Positions 11,786 to 24,192 of a stretch of 64,000 nucleotides of DNA are shown here, one piece after another. Both the position numbers and the translations under genes were made by a program. The DNA lies in NCBI GenBank assembly GCA_008802785.1, contig VUYT01000019.1, forward strand, positions 124,001 through 188,000, read 5' to 3'. The notes under the pieces are model-generated. The model worked only from the letters and a program-made list of their open reading frames with translations, was not told the origin of the DNA and did not search any database. The DNA comes from Symmetrospora coprosmae (Eukaryota; Basidiomycota; Cystobasidiomycetes; Symmetrosporaceae). The stretch's first letter is position 1, and the number at the start of each line of letters is the position of its first letter.

Positions 11786-12238
11786 GGCAGTCGTCATCAC
11801 GGCTGGACGCGATAGACGCCCAGGGGCGCGAAGGTCAGAGGAGGTCTTGCGTCATGGCCAGCTGAGCAGGCAAGGACCGGCAGCAGAGCGTGATGCGAGG
11901 GATAGGGCACAACGAGAATGAGAAGCTCGTTTCGCAGGTAGTAATTGCAGTCCATGTCTTGTTGTAACTTCGTGACGTCGTCATGCAGAGAGAGAAATAG
12001 TCAAGCTTCAGGAAAGTGGGGAAGCTCGAGCGCTCCACCCCGTTGTCTCCTCCCTTCTGCCCGTACCGCGAGTTCGCAACGACCAAAGGCGCTCTCAGCT
12101 GCTCCACATACGCCTCTTGATTGCCGCAGGAGTGTTCCTCTGCAAGCAGCAGCAACAATCCTCCTCGAGCTCGCGTCGACCCTCTGCGTTGTGCTGCTCG
12201 CTGCCCTCTACAGCACTCACCGTCAACCGACATCCCCC
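11786..12238 (+). promoter_or_regulatory. Spacer upstream of glucokinase gene
   Basis: 453 bases with no convincing gene. It should hold the 3' end of the basic-protein transcript and the promoter of the glucokinase gene. Pyrimidine-rich runs and CAG-rich bits occur at about 12130-12200 just before the glucokinase ATG. No clear TATA box. Overlapping open frames on both strands look like noise. Confidence 0.35.
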
Positions 12239-14227
12239 ATGGCGCCCATCACAGAGACGGCGTCGGCCATGCTCGCCTCGATCCTGCCGTCGTCGCTCAT
12301 CCCGACATCCAACTACCTGCTGCCCATGCCTGCGTCTCCCGCGCTCGACAGCCGTGTTGCGACCGAGCTGCAGGCCATTGAGCGCGAGTTCAGCCTCGAC
12401 GGAGACCTCCTGCACCGAACGGTTCAGCAGATGCTCTGGGAGTACCGCAAGGGCCTCGCAGAGCACACGACCGACGCAAACAGGGACACCTTCCTGCCCA
12501 TGATGTGCGTGCTGCTCCTGCTAGGCTCAGACTGGAGCGCTGTCTGCCCCGGAGGGTCGGGAAAGGGCTCGCTGTCCCTCCAGAACCTCGGCGCTGATTC
12601 TCCACCTTGATCCTACACAGCCCAACCTACATCCACAATGTGCCCGACGGAACAGAGACTGGTACCTTCCTCGGTGGGTGCCGCGTACAAGCTGGCCTCT
12701 TATGCTCGCTCCGGCCTGACGGCTCGTGCCTCCCTGCCTGACCCATGCGGGCGATGTCACGCCTCGATCAACTTGCTTACAACAGCTCTGGATGTGAGGA
12801 CTGCCTGGCTCGCGCTACAGGCCACATTATCACCAGAGCTGACAAGTCTCTGCAATCTATCTAGCTTGGAGGGACCAACCTGCGAGTATGCGAGGTCCAG
12901 CTCCTCGGCGACTCCAAGTTCACCATGCGTCAGGAGAAGTTCAAGGTCTCTGACGCACTCAAGACGGGCGCCGCGACCGACCTGTTCGATTACATTGCCG
13001 AGTCCGTTGGCAACTTCATGTCGTCGATGGAGAAGACCGACTCGCGAGGGAGCGAGCAGATCTACCTCGGCTTCACTTTCAGCTTCCCCGTCGAGCAGAC
13101 GGCGCTCGACAAGGGTACGCTCATCAACTGGACCAAGGGCTTCACCGCACACGGCGCGGCGGGCAAGGACGTTGTCCAGCTTCTGCAGGACGCCCTCGAT
13201 CGCAAGAAGGTCCCGGTGCGCTGCTCGGCCCTCGTCAACGACACTGTCGGCACGCTCCTGTCGCGCGCCTACCAATCAGGTGCGGCCCTCGTGGGAGGCA
13301 TCTTTGGGACTGGAACGAATGGCGCCTACCTCGAGAAGATGTCGGCAATCACGAAACCGCTGCCGACGGCTGTCGACTTTGATTACATGATTGTCAACAC
13401 GGAGTGGGGTGCATTCGACAATGAGGTGGGTGCAAGACTGGCGGCATTGTCCACTCTGCTCTACACTGGGTTGACATCTCGCGCTTGCTGGTCCGCAGCG
13501 CCAAGTGCTGAAGATCACGCCATACGACAACAAGTGTGATCGCGAGTCCATCAATCCGCGCAAGCAGGCGTTTGAAAAGATGGTCTCGGGCATGTACATT
13601 GGCGAGATTGTGCGGAACGTGCTCATCCACCTGGTCGACCGCAATCTGCTCTTCAACGGGCACTCTTCGCCGCTGCTCAACACGCACTACGGCCTCGACA
13701 CTGCGCTGATGAGCGCCATCGAGGAGCACCCGCTCTCGGCATACAGCAAGGGAGCCGTGACGGATGCGGCAGCACCGGAAGAGTGGGCGCAGGGCATGCA
13801 GACGACGCGAAAGGTGCTCACCGAGACGCTGCAGATTCCGGACAAGCACGTCAGCGAGCAGGACTGCCTCGTTGTGCGGCGCGTGTGCGAGGTTGTGGGG
13901 ACGCGAGGGGCGCGCCTCGCCGCTGTTGCAGTGGCCGCGACGCTCATCCAGACGGGGCACGACGTCAAGGCGGCCGGAACGGGCACGTACGACGAGCTGC
14001 ACGTCGGTGTCGACGGAAGCTTGGTCGAATTCTACCCGGGCTTTGAAGTCCGCCTCCGGGCGGCGCTCCGGGATGTCGTGGGTCAGGAGCGCGAGGAGCG
14101 CGTCAGGATCGGCCTCGCGAAGGATGGAAGCGGCATTGGAGCTGCTCTCACTGCGCTGCAGGCGAAGAAGCAGCAGGAGGCACTGGAACAGACAGGTCAG
14201 TCGACGAAGGCGGCCCTCGTCAATTAA
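12239..14227 (+). CDS. GLK1: Hexokinase family, glucokinase type
   Basis: Phosphorylates glucose (ATP-dependent, EC 2.7.1.1/2) in the cytosol as the first step of glycolysis. Start ATG 12239 (MAPITETASAMLASILPSSL). After an intron at about 12510-12624 comes PTYIHNVPDGTETGTFL, then an intron into LDLGGTNLRVCEVQLLGD (phosphate 1 loop). The sugar-binding region reads YLGFTFSFPVEQTALDKGT and INWTKGFTAHGAAGKDV. Then VRCSALVNDTVGTLLSRAY holds the catalytic Asp of NDTVG, and GGIFGTGTNGAYLEK and NTEWGAFDNE follow. The C-terminal ATP part includes LAAVAVAATLIQTG and VGVDGSLVEFYPGFE. Four or five exons, near 500 residues, normal for the family. The wording around TFSFPVEQTAL and GKDVVQLLQDAL is closer to fungal glucokinases than to hexokinase II, so the GLK assignment is an inference; the hexokinase family call is firm. 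Confidence 0.92.
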
Positions 14228-14556
14228 GTAGGGCCTCGGCAAAAGGCAAAAGATACATGGACGCACGGCCAGGCTAGGCGTCCGACGTTGTTGATCTGCA
14301 GTGTAAAGTGATTTGGCTGTTTCCTGCGTCAGTACTACCGGTGCTCATGCCGCCTGTGACGGGTACTTGCGTGCATGCGTGTGCCTGGACGGTGCTCCTC
14401 CTCTCGGGAGGTCGGTCTTTGGACAACTTAACACGAGGGGGGCAGCAAGATCAGGGTCGTACAGGATAGCTAGCAAGGAGAAGGGAAGGAACAGGACAGC
14501 GAAGGAAGAGTCCTGGCCCAAGTGCATCTGCTGCGATATTCACCTGCAACAGTACG
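14228..14556 (+). promoter_or_regulatory. Spacer between glucokinase and THO2
   Basis: 329 bases between two plus-strand genes, expected to hold a polyadenylation region and the THO2 promoter. Nothing else identifiable; open frames on both strands are short and unlike known proteins. Confidence 0.35.
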
Positions 14557-17500
14557 ATGGCGTCGGGATCCGCATTCGACTCGAGCTCGGCAGCAGGACC
14601 ATCAGACCAGTCAGTCCATCGCGCGCATCCGCCCTCTCCTGGGAGGAGCATCTGCATCGACACGAAGCGCGCGCGGGGGCACACAAATCATTGACACGCT
14701 CATCGGTCTCTCGCGGTCTTTCCCCTTGACGCAACATGCGCGAACAGCTCTGCCGCGGCCCTGTTCGCTTCCTTCGAGGCGCTCATCCAGCGCATCACGG
14801 CTTTTGTCGAGGCGGGAGCTGAGGAGGAGCGAGCCCGCTTTGTCGCCTCTGCGAAAGAGCACTTTGATGCCAAGCAGGCAGGTGCCGTGGCATCGGGACC
14901 TGGACCCTCCTCGCCTCGAGCTTCCACCTCGGCAGCCGTCTTTCCCAGCTACGGCGACGCCGTGAAAGACAGTGACGACCATGACGAGGAAGACGAAGAT
15001 AGGGAGACTCTGATGGACGCTATCTGGGCCATTGATAATGGTCTCGAGCAGCAAGTCGACCGCGACGCTGCCTCCAAGGCCAGGTCCCAGCTCGGCCTGC
15101 TCGTAAAGGACCTAGAGGTGGGGAGCGACAGGCAGCCAGCGTACATGCGAGGTGCCTCGTATGCTGAACCATCACACCGTTGCACGGAAACCAGGCCCAG
15201 AGTGTCTGCACGGCCGACTTCCTCAAGCAAAAGCTGGACACACCTCTCCTGCAGCTGAGCGGCCTGATGACGCCGGCAATGGCGACAGCATGGACGCGGA
15301 TCGAGCCGCGCATCAAGACGTCTCTGCTGTACAAGCAGCAAAAGTTCAACCTGCTGCGCGAGGAATCCGAAGGGTACTCGAAGCTGCAGGTCGAGCTGCT
15401 CAGCAGCATGGGCGCTCCGCATGACGCACGTACGGCCCGCCCTGCCGAGCCCATGGAGAGCGTCACGCGGCGCGCGGAGACGGCAAACAGGAACGTCAAG
15501 GCTCTCATCGGTTACTTTGACCTGGATCCGGCGCGCACGCTCGACATCATCCTCGACACATTCGCCGACAACATCCTATACTACCACGTCTTCTTCCGAG
15601 AGTTCCTCCGCCTCTCGCCGTGGGGTCCGCAGGAGCAAGGGAGTGCGAGCAAACCCACCTCATCTGGCAATGGCGATGATCGGCACGGCAAGAAGCCGCT
15701 GCTGCCAGACGGCTCTTTGGAGAGCCGGCCAGAAGGAGCAAGTTCAATCTGCGCACACATCCTGGGCTTCAAGTTTGCGTGGTATGCGGTATGTAATGGA
15801 GAACTGTGTCTCCGATGGACCTTCGAAAGGGAGAGGCCGCTGAGCTCGCTATACTACCCAGGCTGGCGAGGGTGCCGCAGAAACGCCGCCCGAGAAGCTG
15901 TATCTGCTCGCCGCGATACTAATCTGGGATGGTCTGGTAGATTTGCCAAGCCTATGGCCCCATGTAAGCCAATGTCTGCTCCTGCAGCGTCCACCGAGGC
16001 GCCGCTAAGCTACCATCTTTCCACTCGCAGCTCTCCCCGCGCACGGACGAAGGCATGAACAAGCTGAAGGACAAATACAAGGATGATATATCGGATCGCA
16101 TCATGGCGGCCAAGGCCAACGCCCTTTCACTCGCTGGTGTGCTAGCAGACGACGGCCCGTCTCACGCGATGTCTCTGCCATCACTACCTGCCGGCTCTGC
16201 TCTGCGTAACGGGGGCTCGATGAGCATAGCTGGATCGGCAGCGGCTGCAGCCACAGGACCGACGACCACCGCCTCTTCAGCTGCGGCAGCGTCCACTTCA
16301 GCGCCATCACCCGCCGCTGAGCCAGTGAACAGCCGAGTCGGCCTCTTGCGTGCATTGCTGGCCATCGGAGCGCTCCAGCCGGCCTTCTTCATTCTATCGA
16401 CCTACAGCTGGATCTGCGACTCTTATCTCGACATCGCCGACCTTCTTCTGCGCATCTGCAATCACTCTATCTCATCGTACTACTTCTCGCACGCATCACC
16501 GTTCGTAGGCAAAGCGGACGACGTGCGCGCCAAGCAGGCTAGTCTGGCGCAGCCCCGCTCGCGATACTCCACCGTCGAGAAGAAGGTCATTCCCGCCGCA
16601 CCAAGCGTCAACTTCATCACCGGGAGAGCCATCGATATCCCAAAGATGCACGACAGGCAATGGAGAGACTCCATCTATTTCTTTGCCGAATGGAAGGACA
16701 GACTGCCCGTGTGCAGGACCAGCGATGACATATACGAGGTCGTATCGACAATCCTCAAGATTGTGGGAGTGCACGCCGGGCGGAACCGCGAATTCTGGAC
16801 TCGTTTACTGCGTATCATGCGACTGGAAACGGTCTCGCACGATGTCGCAACTAAAAAAAAGTGGGAAGGGATTGTGCGTATGCATCTCATACCCGCCCTG
16901 TCGCTGGGAGAGCCGAATCCTTCTAGCTCGATGGAGGTCTGGGACATCCTCAAGAACTACAGCTATACCACACGCTTCAGCTTCTATGGCGAGTGGAAGG
17001 ACAGGCTGTACAAGCGCCTGCCGGAAATGCGTGTCAAAAAGGCAGAGGCCGAGCGGGACGCCAAAGGTCTTCTCAAGCGTCTCTCGGTCGACAACGTCAA
17101 GCAGTTCGGGCGCAGTCTCGCAAAGATCGCTCATACAAACCCGACGGTCCTTTTTGAGATTGCTTTGAATCAAGTGCAGAGCTACGACAATCTCATCGGA
17201 CCCGTAGTGGAATCGGCAAGATACCTTACGCCCTTCGGCTATGACGTGCTTGCCTACTCGCTGCTGGATGCCATGTCCAACCCAGAGAAGGAACGGACGA
17301 AAACAGACGGAACGAACATCTCGCTATGGCTTCAGAGTGGGTCATAATCAGGCATCCGGACTTCAATGGCAGCTCTGGACTAAGCCTCTTTCTGTCCTGC
17401 AGGTCTGGCCTCTTTCTCTGGAACGCTGTGCAAGAGATGGAATATCGACGTCTCCTTCATCCTGCAGTACATTCTCAACCAGCTCCGAGAAGGCAATCCC

Positions 17501-20500
17501 AAGGATCTTGTCGTCCTGAGGGAGCTCATAAGCAAGATGACGGGCGTTGAACCTGTCTCCGACCTTTCGGACAGCCAGGTCGTGGCGCTGGGCGGAGGCA
17601 AGACGCTACGAGCGGAAGCTATCGTCCCGACGACTGCGGTAGAGCGAAAGAACGCGACCAAGCGGAGCTCTGCGAGGCTCAGGATGGCTCTGGTCGACTC
17701 GAAGCTGGTCGTGCCGCTCCTCGTGGCTGTCGCCATCCAACGCCAAGACTGCGTCTTTGGCGATGAGGAAGCACCGCTCAAGTACCTCGGGAACTTGTTC
17801 GACCAGTGCCAGCAGGTCCTTTTCCAGTACATCGATTTCCTCAGCTCGCACCTCGGCATTGAGCAATATACGGCGATTCTCTCGGATGTCCAGGACCTGT
17901 GGGAGAAGTACGGCATTGATGCTGGCATCGCCTTCCACATCGCGCGGCCCGTCTTGCAGCTGGCTGTCCAGAAGCAGGACGCAGCCGCCAAAATCGCCCT
18001 GCAGGAGAATATGGAGCGGATGAAGGAAGAGATCAAGGCTGCTCGAGCTGCCAAGCTCAATAAGTCCGCATCTTCTGCCACGCCGGATCCTGTGCCATCA
18101 TCAGCAGAGACGCCTCTTCAGAACGCGACAACTACTGGCCCCCTCGATGTCGTTGCCAATGGCATGAATGGAACGGACGACGTAAAGATGGAGGATGTGG
18201 AGTTCAAGCTCAATGTCGACGTACCTGCCGAGCTGCTTGCGTCAGCCAGTCCAGCTGCTCAGACAGAGATCCCAAAAGCCAGCAATGGCGAGATGAAGAA
18301 GTCGCCGTGGCATGCAGCATTGCTACCCAGCATACAGGTCGTCCAGCAGAAATTGCCCTCTTCCATCACGGACTATCTGAGGTAGGGAGCGCCCGCAGCG
18401 GCCCGCTGAAGAGGATCGTCTGTGAGCTGATCCTCACCGTCCCGTCCTCGTTCGAGCAGCCCCGGCTTCTTTGTTACCTTCTGGCAGCTCTCCCTTTATG
18501 ACATTCTTGTGCCTATGCCGCGCTATATGACGGAGGTCGAACGCCTGAACACCATCATCCGAGAGATAGACGCTTCTCTCAAATCGTCTGCCCCAAGCTA
18601 TCCGGGACAGTTGGTGGACAGAGTAGGCGAGATGGAGAAGAAGAAGAATCGCGAGCGTATCATGGTGCAGGTACAGGCGCTGAATGCCGATCTGAAAGCG
18701 CATACCGAGGCGTATGATGCAACGCGAAAGCGTCTACAAGTCGAGAAGACTCACTGGTTCAGTGCGTACACCCTGCGGGGTTAGAGGGGCTATCGAAATA
18801 AAGCACTGATTCCCGCATGACGCGTCTCATCCCCAGTGCCAGACTTCAAGGTCGAGGATAACGAGAAGAAAGTCAAAGCGGCTGGCGTCCAGGGCCGAAA
18901 GCTGGTTGTTCAGTACTTCCTGCAAGAGTGCCTACACCCGCGCGTCAAGCTTTCGCCCATCGATGCATCTTTCTGCGCACGTTTCCTCCGCGTCATGCAC
19001 AACGCCGGCGCAGCCAATTTCCCCTCTCTTCACGTTTATGACCGGGTGAGTGCCGTCCCGCCCGAATGGACTATCGATGATGCTGAGCTCAGGCCGTAAC
19101 CACCTACCGCAGCTTCTCGGCGAGGAGCTACCGCCCATCGTTTTCTCTTGCACCGAAGGCGAGGCTCGCAACTATGCCCGCTTCATGCACGACATCCTAG
19201 CGGATCTCGCAGTGTGGTACAACAGCGAGACGACATACAACAAGCAGGCAATAGGAAACAACCTGCCCGGCTTCCAACGAGCATGGGGCACCCGCATCAA
19301 GCCTAACGAGGTCGTTCCGGAGGAGGATTACCTTACCTTCGCGGGGTTTAAGCAGATCACCATGAAGTGGCATAACAAGATGACGATGGTGGGTAGGAGT
19401 CATTCCGTCGCAGTCTGGTCTGCATCGTACCTGACATTCTCTCGCCCCTTGCGCTTGTAGTCCCTCGTCTCGTGCATCGAGAGCGGCGATTCAATGTGCA
19501 TCCGAAATGCCATCCTCATCCTCACCAAGATGGCCAAGTACTTTCCGCTCTTTGGAAACAACGGAGCTGCGCTTGAGAGCGCAGTGTCCAGTCTGGTAGC
19601 GACCGAGAAGCGGGAGGACCTGAAAGTGCTGGGTTTGGGCTATTCGGCTCTGCTGAAGAAGCAGGCTGCGACCTGGCTAGCGAAAGCAGCAGGTGCAGGT
19701 GTTCCTGCATCGTCGAGCATGTCTTCAACTGCACCTCCCTCATCTCTTGCCCCGCCTTCTGTGCCAAAGGTTGCAGTTTCGCCTGCTGCATCACCATCAC
19801 CGGCGCCATCGCCGGCTCCATCTACTTCATCCGCCCCGAGGCCGTCAGGTTGGTCATTAATACATGCTGTACGGGATTCCTGACAGCTATGACTGACGAG
19901 CTGCTTTTGCTGTACCTCCGCGCTCACAGTCACGGCTGGAGCCACCTCGCCTCGTCCAGTCGGTTTGCCTCCGCGGCCTGTGATGGACGACAAGATGCGA
20001 TCAGCTCGTGCCGAATCGGACCGACCCGAAAGAGTCAGATCCGACAAGGCGCTTACGACCATCACCACGTCCGGACAGTCTGCAGCGTAAGGATCCTGCT
20101 TCGACCGATACCGATCTAAGACTAAGACTGTTAGGCTGATTCTGCCACGAGCTGCTATCCAGGCCGCGCCCATCTCTGCAAGACGCTAGGAGGGTGTCCG
20201 AGGCCGCTGTGCCTACCGCCCCGAGAGCAGCTCACGCCTTGCCAGCTAGGCCTGGATCATTGCTGAAGGCTGACGCAGCCCCTTCGACGAACGGGCATAC
20301 TCCTGCATCATCTCGGCCGACCACGCCCGTTGCCCGTCGTGATGCCGACCGAATGGATCTCGACGAGCCGGAGCGCCGCGAACGCCGGCCCGAGACCGCT
20401 GCCAGGTCCGCCGAGAAGCCTAGGGAACAGCCTCGACGAGATGAGTTCGTCAAGCCAGCTCGTCCAGCGAGCCCGGAACCGCCTCAAAAGCCGCCAGCTG

Positions 20501-22340
20501 CATCAGCGAGCGTGCCATCTCGTACAGCTTCGCCGACACGAGGGCCCCGGGACAACGACTCTCCAAGATCGACTCGCCGGGAGGGAGATGAGCGCGATGA
20601 TCGCCGGTCGCGCAGGGAGGATGGCGATAAGTCGTCGCTTCGGCGCAGTCGAGCGGGCAGTGTCGAGTCTTCACACTCGTCTCACCGAGGCTCTAGGAGG
20701 GAGCGAAAGGAAAGCGATCGTTCGACCACCTCGCGAGACGATCGGGACCGTCGGGAGAGAGACCGGGAGTCCAGGCCAGAGCGCGAGAAGGAGCGTTCTG
20801 AGCGCGACTCGAAAGATGCTGAGCGGCGAAGCGACCGAGATCGTGAACGCGACCGTAGTGACCGCGATCGCGACCGGGCCAAGGAGAAGGAGGGCGAGAA
20901 GGAGAAGGAGAAAGGTAAAGAGTACGAGCGGGAGAGCGGCAGCCGGAATAGAGAACGTTCGGGTCGGCGTGACCGTGACAAGGAGCGCGAAAAGGAGAAG
21001 AGCTCCTCCACGTCGGATCGCAAGAGCCGAGAGGACGATAAGGATCGACCAAAGGAGAAAGATGGCGAGCGTGAGAGCTCCAGTCGACGTGACAGTGGAC
21101 GGCGCGACAAGGATAAAGAAAGGGACTCTCGCCATCGCGATTCCGATCGCAAGTCCTCTAGTTCTCGCCGCGAAGATCGCGGGAAGGAGCGTGAGAAGGA
21201 TGGCGCCAAAGAGACAGAAAAGGACAGCAGAAGCAGGGATGTCGAGGCAGCCAAGGATGCAGCCAAGGATGCACCTTCAGATCGCGACAAGAAGGACGAC
21301 AACGCCAAATCTTCCAACGGAGATGCAACAAAAGTCTCTGCTCCCGCTCCGGCACCAACTCGGGAGCGCAAACGTACAGCCGACGAACCTATCGCCCCTT
21401 CGGCTTCTGCATCAGACAGCAAAAATGGTGCTGCACAAGAGGACTCGCACGAGGACAAGCGCCGCCGAACCGATGAAGTGAGCATATGTACCGGCTAAAG
21501 CCTCTCTGTACACATACTCTCATTCGTCGGACTGATGCGTTATCCTCTGGCCTTGCAGACTGCTATCCCGTCCGGGCCACGCGCGGATAGGCGCCCGCCT
21601 GCTCCGCTTACAACACTGCCCCCGAGAGCTAGCGGTGCTTCGACAAGCATCAAGGGTCGTGCAGCCTCTGCCACCACCCCTGCCGTCCCCACCAGTTCGA
21701 CACCATCGCAACCAGCAACTGCCACCGCGCCTAGCCAAGGTCAGGGCATGCGCATCAAGTCTGCCGCCTCGGCAGCCAATGCGCTCAGCTCTGCGCAACA
21801 GCACAACGCGAGACTCGACCGTGGAGGCTCCATGACGATCAGCGGAGCAGCTGGTACCAGCGGCAGTCGGTCGGGGACACCGGCGCTGGGTGGTGCAAGT
21901 ACACCGACCGCAGGCACTCCGGTGAAGGAGGATACAAACACAGCCCCGAAAGCTCAACCAGCTGCGGGACAGTCGGGCACTTCGGCACCCGTCTCATCGC
22001 AGCCACCGACACCGCGAGAGACTGCAGCTGAGCAGGGACGGGATGGCCGAGGCAGACCAGACGCCAATGGCGCCTCCCGGCCTCCGGCACCGAGCCAGGA
22101 CTCGAAGCCTCGCGGCCTTCTCGACAGGCTTGGTGCCGCTGGCGGTTCCGCTCAACCGAGCAATGCGGATGTGAGTATCGTATCACAGACTTAACGTCTG
22201 TCGAGTGTCGATGTCATCGGAGCTGATACGGGTCTGATTCTTGGGGCGTTCAGCGCCGGCAGGATAGCGCACCGAGTCCGAATAGCGCTGGTGGAGGAGG
22301 CAATAGGTCTTCGAGAAACGGTCGGAGCCGGCGGGGCTGA
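14557..22340 (+). CDS. THO2: THO complex subunit 2 (mRNA transcription-export coupling)
   Basis: Largest subunit of the nuclear THO/TREX complex, which couples elongation to mRNA packaging and export and limits R-loops. Start ATG 14557 (MASGSAFDSSSAAGPSDQ), followed by a roughly 140-nt intron into SAAALFASFEALIQRITAF. The N-terminal domain includes VKALIGYFDLDPARTLDIIL (15500). The central THOC2 motif region includes SARYLTPFGYDVLAYSLLDA and RWNIDVSFILQYILNQLREG (17220-17520). The C-terminal Tho2 domain includes LQECLHPRVKLSPIDASFC and ARNYARFMHDILADLAVWYN (18900-19250). From about 20340 the protein becomes an extremely charged Arg/Glu/Asp/Lys repeat tail of about 380 residues, then an Ala/Ser/Thr/Pro-rich tail ending SRNGRSRRG at the TGA 22338-22340. 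About 12 introns, protein near 2,200 residues. Some mid-gene junctions (15780-16060, 18380-18530, 19850-20200) are less certain. Confidence 0.9.
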
Positions 22341-22654
22341 GTAGTGTCTTTGCAGCGTGTTGTAGCGGGACTATTTAAGCTTGGCAGCTCTTACCACTCC
22401 TCGATCGAGACCTCGCAATGAGGACCTATCTCCCTGATACTCTGCTACGGCTTGGTGCGACTCTTCGCAACACAATCTTGGACCGCAGGAGAGCCTTAGC
22501 ATGTCAGCCGTAATCATGTGTGAAGGCGGATGACGCACAGGCGTGTCCCCCTTGACAACGTAGCCTTCAGATCTAGAGACGCCCGCACAGAGGCCGGGCC
22601 GTCTTTCGTCTCATTAGCTCTAACGGCTCGTACCTACCCTCGACCCAAAGCACA
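22341..22654 (+). promoter_or_regulatory. Spacer between THO2 and PfkB kinase
   Basis: 314 bases, same-strand neighbours. A CTATTTAAGC TATA-like string lies at about 22371-22380, but it is too far from the next ATG to be convincing. No gene seen. Confidence 0.3.
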
Positions 22655-23920
22655 ATGCCTGACAGAGTCGCATTCGCAACGCTTGGCCAGTTCATCATCG
22701 ATGTCTTCGAGTTCGCAGACGACAAGCAGGCTGTGGATGACCAGGTGCGTCCATCGATGCCGGACCACCCCCGGTTGCCTGGCTTCGCAATGCGCGCATG
22801 AGCTCGCAGCTAAGCGCTCTTCCGCCATTCAGATAGGCGGAGGCGGCACCTACGCCGCGGTCGCAGCGCGCATGTTCCTGCCGCCCGAGCGCGTCGGGAT
22901 GATCGTCGACCGGGGTCGAGACTGGACATCGGACTTCCAGACGCAGCTGGACTCGTATGGAGATTGCTGGGTCTACGGAGATAACAAGACTCGCTTGACT
23001 ACAAAGGTGCGAGGTGGCCTCGAAGCGAAACCTCGACGACTGGCTGTCCGTGCTGACGATCCGTCCATTCGCTGCGGGACAGGCCCGCGCAACGTACAAT
23101 GGCGAGACGCGCGGCTTCCAGTATCTGACCGAGCGGGTGCGTCTTATGAGCAATCATGGGAGGCGCAGCTTGCGGCCTGAAAAAAAGCGAACTGACACGC
23201 TTGTCGTCTACTCAGAAACGGATATCGCCGAAAGACCTCGCTCCGACGCGACTCGCAGCTCCGCAATACCTTCACTTCGTCTGCGCGCCCGGACGCGCAA
23301 TCGAGATCATCGCTGAGCTCGATGCGCTCGGTTGGACCGACACTAAGCTCGTGTATGAGCCGATCCCGGACCTATGCATCCCGAGCGAGATGCCCGCGCT
23401 GCGGCAGGTGCTGCCTCGAATCCACTACTTCTCGCCCAACCACGAAGAAGCAGGGTCCTTCTTTGGCCTACGCCTGGAGGAAGACGAGAAGGACGAAACA
23501 GGTACAGGGAGCGAGGCGTCCACCCAGACAAAGGCAAAGCGAATCGAGGAGCTTGCGCAGCGGTTCCTGGACGAAGGAGCCCGGAACACGGTCGTGATCC
23601 GGAGCGGACGGCTTGGAGCGTATGCAAAGCAGCGCAAGGGTAGACCGGAGAACATGGCTGGCGCCTGGCATCGTCCGTATTACTGGCCGTCTGCGGGAGA
23701 GCGCCTGTGCGACGTCACTGGAGCGGGCAACGCCTTCCTGGGTGGCTTTATCGCTGCTCTGGCGCGGCACGGAGAGGACATTGAGCAAGCGTGTATACAT
23801 GGCTCGGTCGCCAGCAGCTACACGCTCGAGCAGTATGGTCTGCCGACGCTTGGACAGCATGGCAGATGGAACGGTCGAGACACGCCTCTCGAGAGGGTGG
23901 AAGAGATGCGGCGGAGATAG
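22655..23920 (+). CDS. PfkB-family carbohydrate kinase, MAK32-like
   Basis: Ribokinase-fold protein of the fungal MAK32-like group; in yeast MAK32 is needed for structural stability of L-A virus particles, but its substrate is unknown (family knowledge). Start ATG 22655 (MPDRVAFATLGQFIIDVFEF). An intron at about 22745-22832 leads to the Gly-rich IGGGGTYAAVAARMF, then VGMIVDRGRDWTSDFQTQLD. Two more short introns follow, then LAAPQYLHFVCAPGRAIEII, IHYFSPNHEEAGSFFGL and the PfkB signature region LCDVTGAGNAFLGGFIAAL near the C-terminus. The canonical signature is D-T-x-G-A-G-D; here the last residue, the usual catalytic base, is Asn. That makes ordinary sugar phosphorylation doubtful, though I recall related MAK32-type proteins also varying at this position. 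An acidic Glu/Asp/Thr insert occurs at 23470-23540. Confidence 0.82.
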
Positions 23921-24192
23921 GCCTCTGAGTGAAGGAAGCCCGTTGTAGCGTACTTATGCACAAGTCGCTGCTGCCGCCCATCTCGCCCCATCTCGACCGG
24001 CAAGCAGCTTGGACAATGATGAAAGCTTATCGGCGTCTTGTCCGGACCGCCCTGCATGCAGGAGATACCGCAGTCCCCACGTGCACCACCAGGGGGGGTC
24101 AGCTGCACCGAGGGAGACAGGCCACTGGCAGCAGCGGCTCTGACTCTCTCTCGCGCTGATCTGTACCGCTTCCTCGCATATACCCATCAGCC

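Noticed and set aside
11180-11800. 206-codon minus-strand frame across the unknown basic gene
   Set aside because: No plausible start context, biased composition, and the plus strand has a phased intron and a strong ATG context.
20330-21481. Second long plus-strand frame over the THO2 tail
   Set aside because: Composition-driven shadow; the THO2 frame continues in phase from both sides.
20682-21485. 267-codon minus-strand open frame rich in Ser/Arg/Leu
   Set aside because: It is the mirror of the Arg/Glu/Asp repeat tail of THO2; composition keeps it open and it has no gene-like start or splice context.
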